A stretch of 25,902 nucleotides of DNA from Mycobacterium sp. SMC-4 (GTDB lineage Bacteria > Actinomycetota > Actinomycetes > Mycobacteriales > Mycobacteriaceae): NCBI RefSeq assembly GCF_025263265.1, contig NZ_CP079873.1, positions 1-25,902 of the forward strand, given 5' to 3'. The notes below the pieces were generated by a model. That model saw nothing but the letters and a program-made list of their open reading frames with translations, was not told the origin of the DNA and did not search any database. Positions 21,390-25,902 of the stretch are shown in pieces. The translations under genes were made by a program, and so were the position numbers. The first letter of the stretch is position 1, and each line of letters begins with the position of its first letter.

Positions 21390-22067
21390 TCAGCGGGTGT
21401 CGATGACGCGTTGCGCGACGTCGAGGAGTTTGGTGTTGGTGTCTTGGGACAATTGACGCAGCATCGCGAACGCTTGGACGTCGTCGATTGCGAATCGCTC
21501 CATGACGATGCCCTTGGCTTGGCCGATGCGGTCGCGCGTGCTCAGCGCAGACTGCAGCTGTTCCCCTTCCCGGCTGGCCAGGATCGCTGCGGCGGCGTGC
21601 GCGGCGAGGACCATCCCGGTGGTTTCTGCGTCGGTGTCCCACTGGTGGGGTTCACGGCCGAACAGGTTGAGCGCTCCAGCGGTGCGGTCGGCGGTGTAAA
21701 GCTTGAACGAGAGCGCACTGAGCAGTCCGAGTTCGGCGACCTTCGGGGCGTAAGTCGGGAAGCGTGGTTCATAGCGGAAGTCGTCGACGCGGACCACGAC
21801 CTCGTCGAGCGCTGCCTGAAGGCAGGGGCCCTCACCGGTGTGTAGCTGGAGGTCGTCGAGTGCGTATATCAGCTCCGAGGTGGGCGCGAGGGTTTCGTGA
21901 GTCCCGCCTTTTCCGATGAGCAGTACCCCGGCGACGGCGACGCCGGGGATGAGTTGGGTTGCAGCGTTGGTGACGTCACGAAGCACCTCCTCGACGGGTT
22001 GCAACGCGGTTGTCCGCGCCAATTCCGCCATTTGCCGAGCAAGGCCATGCTGATCGTATGAGTCCAT
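21390..22067 (-). CDS. GAF-ANTAR regulator 2
   Basis: A 225-aa protein. GAF (about 20-160): TNAATQLIPGVAVAGVLLIG, TGEGPCLQAALDEVVVRVDD, GLLSALSFKLYTADRTAGAL and NLFGREPHQW. ANTAR (about 168-223): LQSALSTRDRIGQAKGIVME then RFAIDDVQAFAMLRQLSQDT. The closest relative in the window is regulator 1, with the same NEGPCL/TGEGPCL and IGQAKGI motifs. ATG 22067 has only a distant GGAGG. It is not coupled to regulator 3 (124-base gap). Probably an RNA-binding antiterminator. Confidence 0.9.
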   Translation of the reverse strand: MDSYDQHGLARQMAELARTTALQPVEEVLRDVTNAATQLIPGVAVAGVLLIGKGGTHETLAPTSELIYALDDLQLHTGEGPCLQAALDEVVVRVDDFRYEPRFPTYAPKVAELGLLSALSFKLYTADRTAGALNLFGREPHQWDTDAETTGMVLAAHAAAAILASREGEQLQSALSTRDRIGQAKGIVMERFAIDDVQAFAMLRQLSQDTNTKLLDVAQRVIDTR

Positions 22068-22191
22068 CCTGGGAGCATCATGCCTCCTAGAGGGTTGTCG
22101 CCGCGGGCACGCTGCACAATGCTGGTGCGGTTCGATGATCAGGGCGGCCCAATCGCGGGCGTCGCTGCCCGGACCCTCGTGCTGAGCAACG

Positions 22192-22905
22192 TCAGTCTGA
22201 TTCCATCTGCACGCGGCGGTCGATGACGTCGCGTGCGACGCTGGTGGCGCTGCGGCCGGTGGCGAAGGCGTGTGCCCGCAGCCGGGCCACTGCGGTGGCG
22301 GCGGTGATGTTCAGCTGGCTCATCAGCATGCCGGTGGCGTTGCTGACCTCCGAGCGGGTCAACGGGTCCAGTTCGGTCCAGGCAGCACTGCCGGGGTCGG
22401 TGCTGGCCGCGTCCAGGTCGCTGCCGTGCAGATCCAGGATGGGGAGTTGGGCCAGTTCGGCGGCCTCGGCTACCCCGTCGAAGTTCTCGACGGTCCATGC
22501 CGGGGGCTGAGCGTGGAACACCGCCAAAGCACCGACGCAGTGGCCGGCCACGATGATCGGTACCGCGTACACGCTCCGGATGTGTTGTGCCAGTAACGCT
22601 TCGCCGTACCCGAGCCAATGGGCGTCACCACCTGGCGAGTCGGCCAGATCATCGATCAAGACCGGCAAGCGCTGGGCCGCCGCGTCCAAACCTGGCCCCT
22701 CCCCAAGGGTGAACTGCAGTTCGTCGTAGAGACGCGCAGCAGGGCTGCTGGCGCCCAGGGTGGCGACGTCGACACCGTCGCACACCAGGCAGATGGCTGC
22801 CGCGTCGACTTTGAGCAGCGCGACGCACCCCTGGCAGAGACGATCAGCAGCAGCTAAACCGCGCTCGCCGCCCATCGCGGTGAGCAGTGCGTCTCTGATG
22901 CTCAC
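22192..22905 (-). CDS. GAF-ANTAR regulator 3 (divergent)
   Basis: A 237-aa protein from GTG 22905 with GAGG close upstream. GAF (about 15-160): CQGCVALLKVDAAAICLVCD, ELQFTLGEGPGLDAAAQRLP, HIRSVYAVPIIVAGHCVGAL and AVFHAQPPAW. ANTAR-like C-terminus (about 175-232): DPLTRSEVSNATGMLMSQLN then ITAATAVARLRAHAFATGRS. The ANTAR part is a more distant type: IGQAKGI is replaced by VSNATGM. Cys residues at about 24, 27, 39 and 42 could sense redox or bind metal. Upstream, 22906-23385 holds no gene I can firmly support. Confidence 0.85.
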   Translation of the reverse strand: MSIRDALLTAMGGERGLAAADRLCQGCVALLKVDAAAICLVCDGVDVATLGASSPAARLYDELQFTLGEGPGLDAAAQRLPVLIDDLADSPGGDAHWLGYGEALLAQHIRSVYAVPIIVAGHCVGALAVFHAQPPAWTVENFDGVAEAAELAQLPILDLHGSDLDAASTDPGSAAWTELDPLTRSEVSNATGMLMSQLNITAATAVARLRAHAFATGRSATSVARDVIDRRVQMESD

Positions 22906-23053
22906 CTCATTGCCTCACGGGCGTGGTATACGCGGGGACGTAGGAGGTGACGGCTGGAGCACGACGGGGAACACGGAGCCAACGTCTCCTCCTACAGTTC
23001 GGTGGTCTGATGACGTCCCGCAAGGTCCGGAGGAACAGCGATGACATGCCCGG

Positions 23054-23335
23054 TCAGGCCACGACCAAACGTGCCCCTCGGATTGCATGCACCACACCGG
23101 TCTGCGATGAGACCGTGAAGCCTGTCCTCTCAAATCTAGAGATGTCGGACGGCCAAGATCCTGTCTCGGATCGTTCCCCATTTCCGGTGGTGTGAAGGCT
23201 GAATGATCGCGAAGAAACTTGAAATCGCGCGATGAGGACCATGGTGTGAACTCTGCGACTGGTACGCCCTTGCACCACGAGTACGTCGCCTGGCTCGAAT
23301 GGGCATGCAATTTCGGCGAGCCGCGAGCCAGCCAT
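23054..23335 (-). CDS. Possible small or decayed gene
   Basis: An open frame of 93 codons whose first 38 residues (MAGSRLAEIACPFEPGDVLV then VQGRTSRRVHTMVLIARFQ) look protein-like, while the rest is low quality. It lies 50 bases after 23386-23649 on the same strand. No ribosome site. It overlaps element C, which argues against a long real gene. It is listed because the 480-base gap would otherwise be empty; the call is weak. Confidence 0.2.
   Translation of the reverse strand: MAGSRLAEIACPFEPGDVLVVQGRTSRRVHTMVLIARFQVSSRSFSLHTTGNGERSETGSWPSDISRFERTGFTVSSQTGVVHAIRGARLVVA
23127..23167 (+). other. Recombination-site-like element C
   Basis: CTCTCAAATCTAGAGA...GGAC (23127-23150) matches res subsite I at 23811-23834 in 16 of 24 bases with no gap. 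TGTCTC at 23162 lies 36 bases after the base aligned with the first T (23126). Its GATGTCGGA also occurs at 23920-23928 within res. It has the same orientation as A, B and D. Confidence 0.5.
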
Positions 23336-23385
23336 GCACGTTGGCGTCCCTAACGCCCCCTGGTCCTGCGTTCACGAGCCAGGTT

Positions 23386-23649
23386 TTACCTAACGCGACG
23401 CTCCCACGCATCGGCAATGTCGTAGCCACCCTCTACTCGCCGCCACAAGCCGGACAGGACGAGTTCTAGAGCGAGCAACGTGGTGTCAGAACCAAGTCGT
23501 TCGTCGGGGATGAATCCAGGTGTGTTGCGGCGCATACTGGCTGCCGCCGCGTGTAGGGCCAGCATGCCTGCGGCCCTCGACAGCATCACGTAATCGCCGT
23601 GGTGCGGTTCGACCCAAATGAAGTCGCGAACCTCGTTGGGGTTGCTCAC
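23386..23649 (-). CDS. Hypothetical protein, 87 aa
   Basis: Not recognised. From GTG 23649 (AAAGGACGAG upstream): VSNPNEVRDFIWVEPHHGDY, VMLSRAAGMLALHAAAASMR, RNTPGFIPDERLGSDTTLLA, LELVLSGLWRRVEGGYDIAD, ending AWERRVR. It is probably helical and soluble, with no membrane segment. It stands alone between element C and the res region, like a one-gene cassette. The coding call rests on codon pattern and ribosome site. Confidence 0.6.
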   Translation of the reverse strand: MSNPNEVRDFIWVEPHHGDYVMLSRAAGMLALHAAAASMRRNTPGFIPDERLGSDTTLLALELVLSGLWRRVEGGYDIADAWERRVR

Positions 23650-23718
23650 GTCGATCTCGTCCTTTCGCGCCTTTGCTCTCCAACGATAGCCCCAATGTCG
23701 GACCGTGCACACCTCGCG

Positions 23719-23765
23719 TCAAGTTCAAATTCGTAATAAAGCTATTCGCCTCAAGTTCAAATTCG
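23719..23765. repeat. Pair of 15-bp direct repeats upstream of the res site
   Basis: TCAAGTTCAAATTCG occurs at 23719-23733 and 23751-23765, exactly 32 bases apart, in an AT-richer stretch. It lies just before the recombinase's res region and may be an accessory binding site or a regulator operator. Confidence 0.6.
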
Positions 23766-23810
23766 GAGACACGGTGACGGGGCTGTGCGAACACACTGCA
23801 AACAATGCCA

Positions 23811-23940
23811 GTCTCATATCTAAAGAAAAGAGACAGTGCCCAGCGTGCTCCGAGCGGGCCGCATCGCCCCAGGTCGCGGTGTCTCATTTCCTGTCTCACA
23901 CCGCGTGTCTCAGATACTCGATGTCGGAGGTTGATGAGAC
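23811..23940 (+). other. Putative res site of the serine recombinase (element D)
   Basis: Subsite I is GTCTC (23811-23815) / GAGAC (23830-23834), an inverted repeat with 14 bases between the arms. Further on are TGTCTCA at 23880, 23892 and 23906 and an inverted TGAGAC at 23935-23940. The three-part layout within 130 bases directly upstream of the recombinase matches resolvase res sites in general. No crossover dinucleotide can be assigned. Confidence 0.6.
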
Positions 23941-23949
23941 GGTGGTGTC

Positions 23950-24549
23950 GTGACAACGGTCCTCGGATATGCGCGGGTGAGCACCGCAGGCCAAGACCTC
24001 GATGGACAGCTGGTCGCACTCGCTGCCCAGGGCGTCGAATCCGGCCAGGTTTTCACCGACAAGCTCTCGGGTGCGGTGAGCACCGACCGGCCGGGCCTGG
24101 CGGCCCTGCTGCACTACGCCCGAGAGGGCGACACCGTGGTGGTCACCGCCATCGATCGTCTCGGGCGTTCCGTCGCCGAAGTTACTCGCACCATCGCCGA
24201 ACTCGGCGAACGTCGAATCCTGTTGCGCGCCTTACGTGAAGGCATAGATACCGGCACACCGACCGGCCGCGCGGTGGCCGCCATCATGGCCACCCTGGCC
24301 GAGCTTGAACTCGAACTCGGCCGCGAGCGCCGTGCCGCTTCTCGTGACTCCAGGCGAGCGCGCCGCCTACCGGCCACCAAGCCCGCCAAACTCACACTTG
24401 AGCGACAGCAACAGCTCCGTCGTCTCGCCGAGACCGGAGAACCCGTTCACGAGCTCGCTAAGGCGTTCGGCATCAGCCGAGCGACGGCATACCGGTACCT
24501 CTCCGCACCCGTGAACGACCCAGTGCTGGAGCCGAGGCAGCCGTTATGA
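23950..24549 (+). CDS. Serine recombinase (resolvase/invertase family)
   Basis: A 199-aa protein from GTG 23950. Catalytic N-terminal domain: TVLGYARVSTAGQDLDGQL (Ser nucleophile about residue 11), DKLSGAVSTDRPGLAALLH and VVVTAIDRLGRSVAEVTRTI (the conserved RLGR). Then the long helix MATLAELELELGRERRAASR and a C-terminal HTH: EPVHELAKAFGISRATAYRYL. The length is normal, so the enzyme appears intact. Res-like repeats lie directly upstream. Its stop overlaps ATG 24546 of the Abi gene (ATGA), so the two are coupled. Confidence 0.93.
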   Translation: MTTVLGYARVSTAGQDLDGQLVALAAQGVESGQVFTDKLSGAVSTDRPGLAALLHYAREGDTVVVTAIDRLGRSVAEVTRTIAELGERRILLRALREGIDTGTPTGRAVAAIMATLAELELELGRERRAASRDSRRARRLPATKPAKLTLERQQQLRRLAETGEPVHELAKAFGISRATAYRYLSAPVNDPVLEPRQPL

Positions 24550-25374
24550 ACCTGACCGAGCTGGGCGCGGCCCTTGGCCCCTTCTTCGATACCTCAGGCA
24601 GCCCTTCACACCAGCAGGCTCCGCGATGCATTCGCCCGCCACGGCCTCGGTCATCTCGACCCGGCACCAGAGGGAAGAACATCGAACGGGTCTCACCTGG
24701 GCAAGATGAAGCGAATCCGACATGTCTTCGCCTCACCGGCAGCTCACAACGCGACTGCGGGGCTGCCCTTGGCCCGAGAACTTGTGGCGCTGTGTCGGGC
24801 TCACGGGGGCTTCAACCCTGACAGCGAGAGCTATGCCGGTAGTGGGAGAGTGACCCAGCTCGTCCAGGCCTTCGCTCCGCTCGGCTTCACTCTCGAACCC
24901 GACGGGTCCATACGGACGACCGTCATCGACAACCTCAGTGGCACAGAACTCACTGTGACGCTTCGCAGCTACGTCGACAGAATCAACTCCAGCCCCGACG
25001 ACGCACCTCTTCAGGTAGGCACGGGAAAGGAACTCGACGAAGCCGCCGCCCGCCACGTTCTGACAGAACTCCTGGGTGACTACCCGGTGTCGGGCAACTT
25101 TCCGGTCACGTTGACCAGTGCTTTTACCGCTATCGGCATGGCTACCCCCACGGAGCTGCCCAAGCTCGATCCCGACCCGCACCGTGCAGTGCACCAATGC
25201 CTGTTCCTGCTGGCCACCGCAGTCAATCGACTCCGAAACGACGCCGGCACCGGCCACGGACGACCCGGACCACCACGCAAGACCACCGAATTGAGCGCAG
25301 CAGAAGCCCGCCTCGTCGCTCGCGCAACCGCACTCGTCGCAGGAGCGCTGCTCGACAAACTCGACGGCGGCTAA
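24546..25374 (+). pseudogene. Abi_C abortive-infection protein gene, frameshifted near its start
   Basis: ATG 24546 overlaps the recombinase stop and encodes MNLTELGAALGPFFDTSGSP. The rest (HTSRLRDAFARHGLGHLDPA, GKMKRIRHVFAS, and so on to TAA 25374) is in another frame. A two-base (CA/AC) loss in TCACACCAGC near 24606-24615 explains the break. The C-terminus LFLLATAVNRLRNDAGTGHG with RN...GTGHG is the Abi_C (abortive infection C-terminal) motif. TTG 24574 in the second frame could still start a nearly complete protein of 266 residues, so activity is not excluded. Such proteins act in phage defence; the mechanism is not readable. Confidence 0.7.
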
Positions 25375-25473
25375 GGCACTACCGGGGTGTGTCTATAAAC
25401 CGTGCTCAGCCATGCGCACAAGTGGCAGTCGACGCCGAGGTGTTCCTGACCTTCCCCAGTAGACGCGCGGGGG

Positions 25474-25869
25474 TTATGCGGCGGTGATGGCGATGCGCAG
25501 GCGTTTCCCGCAGGCTGCGGCGAGCCGTTCGAGGGCGTCAATTCCGGGGGTACGTGCACCGTTCTCCCAGGCGGCGACGGCGGATTGGCTGGTGCTCATG
25601 GCGGCGGCGAGCTGGGTTTGGGTGAGGCCGGCCTCGGTGCGGGCGGTGTAGACCAGCTCGGCGAGGTCCATCGCCCGGCCGGCGTCGTGGTAGGCCTGCT
25701 CGTAGGTCTGGCGCTGCTCGTCGGTGAGGACGGCCTGGCGCTGGGCGCGGGCGGTTCGATAATCGACCCCACCGCTGGAGGTGGCGACCTTCTCCGCAGC
25801 GGCGCGGGGCTTTTTGGCAGCCTTGTTCGGGGCAGCGGTCTTCTTCGGGGTGGCGGTCTTAACGGCCAT
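25474..25869 (-). CDS. higA: XRE-family antitoxin (HigA-type)
   Basis: A 131-aa protein from ATG 25869, with GAAGGGA upstream, seven bases after the toxin stop. N-terminal 35 residues are Lys/Ala/Pro-rich (ATPKKTAAPNKAAKKPRAAA); then a helical segment DYRTARAQRQAVLTDEQRQT; then an XRE HTH: YTARTEAGLTQTQLAAAMST, SQSAVAAWENGARTPGIDAL, ERLAAACGKRLRIAITA. It neutralises the toxin and should bind the palindrome at 317-348. The flexible basic N-terminus is unusual and could be a degradation tag or an extra DNA contact. The gap 25375-25473 shows nothing. Confidence 0.9.
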   Translation of the reverse strand: MAVKTATPKKTAAPNKAAKKPRAAAEKVATSSGGVDYRTARAQRQAVLTDEQRQTYEQAYHDAGRAMDLAELVYTARTEAGLTQTQLAAAMSTSQSAVAAWENGARTPGIDALERLAAACGKRLRIAITAA

Positions 25870-25876
25870 GGCTGAG

Positions 25877-25902
25877 TTATCCCTTCTTGGTCTGGTGGCG
25901 TC
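25877..25902 (-). CDS. higB: HigB toxin, last eight codons (continuation of 1-307)
   Basis: Reading the minus strand from base 1 into base 25902 keeps the frame: codon 103 is split across the ends (CGA), followed by seven residues (RHQTKKG) and TAA at 25879-25877. The stop is seven bases ahead of the antitoxin ATG, and the toxin's last codons supply that gene's ribosome site. This is the evidence that the sequence is circular. Confidence 0.85.

Noticed and set aside
22981..23020. A possible fifth recombination-site-like element (GTCTCCTCCTACAG)
   Set aside because: It needs a gap to align and has no second TGTCTC at 34-36 bases; too weak to list with A-D.
1..25902. CRISPR array, rRNA or insertion-sequence ends
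   Set aside because: No regularly spaced identical repeats, rRNA motifs, DDE transposase frames or paired terminal inverted repeats were seen on either strand.

Overview
The window looks like a complete circular plasmid of 25,902 bp, cut open inside a toxin gene. A HigB-type toxin read on the minus strand runs off base 1, continues in frame from base 25902, and stops seven bases before the start of its HigA-type antitoxin. High GC, many GTG starts, three apparently leaderless genes, SigF-like promoters, DUF6286/Asp23 genes and GAF-ANTAR proteins point to a mycobacterium-like actinobacterium (Mycobacterium/Mycolicibacterium or a close relative). That placement is an inference from gene content, since no rRNA or other marker is present.

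Backbone (about 25.5 kb through the origin to 9.7 kb, mostly minus strand): higBA with a promoter inside a concentric palindromic operator; a MobF relaxase-helicase; a probable replication initiator with a structured leader that may encode an antisense RNA; a small protein with a duplicated ribbon-helix-helix-like unit; a broken NYN nuclease gene; two small unknown genes; and a parAB-type partition locus flanked on both sides by 8-bp iterons. No coupling protein or type IV secretion ATPase is present, so the plasmid looks mobilisable rather than self-transmissible.

Degenerate junction (9.28-10.2 kb): a frameshifted membrane protein gene, a 52-aa basic protein, the C-terminal piece of a Phd-type antitoxin, and a remnant of a serine recombinase with res-like repeats.

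Stress cargo (10.26-20.7 kb): a minus-strand run of STAS, Lys-rich, small membrane, GlsB/YeaQ, CsbD, AmaP-like, DUF6286, Asp23, DUF2273-like, HPD-motif and Asp23 genes. Diverging from it are an ECF sigma factor and another Asp23-like gene. Further on lie an MscS-like channel, a zinc-motif protein, SurE, a PfkB kinase and a GAF-ANTAR protein. Together these form an envelope and general stress module with its own sigma factor.

Modular region (20.7-25.4 kb): a small monooxygenase-like gene, two more GAF-ANTAR genes and an unknown gene sit between four similarly oriented copies of a 23-24-bp element (GTCTC...GAC). The last copy forms part of the putative res site of an intact serine recombinase, which is translationally coupled to a frameshifted Abi_C abortive-infection gene. 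This element/recombinase arrangement is the strongest candidate for something undescribed.
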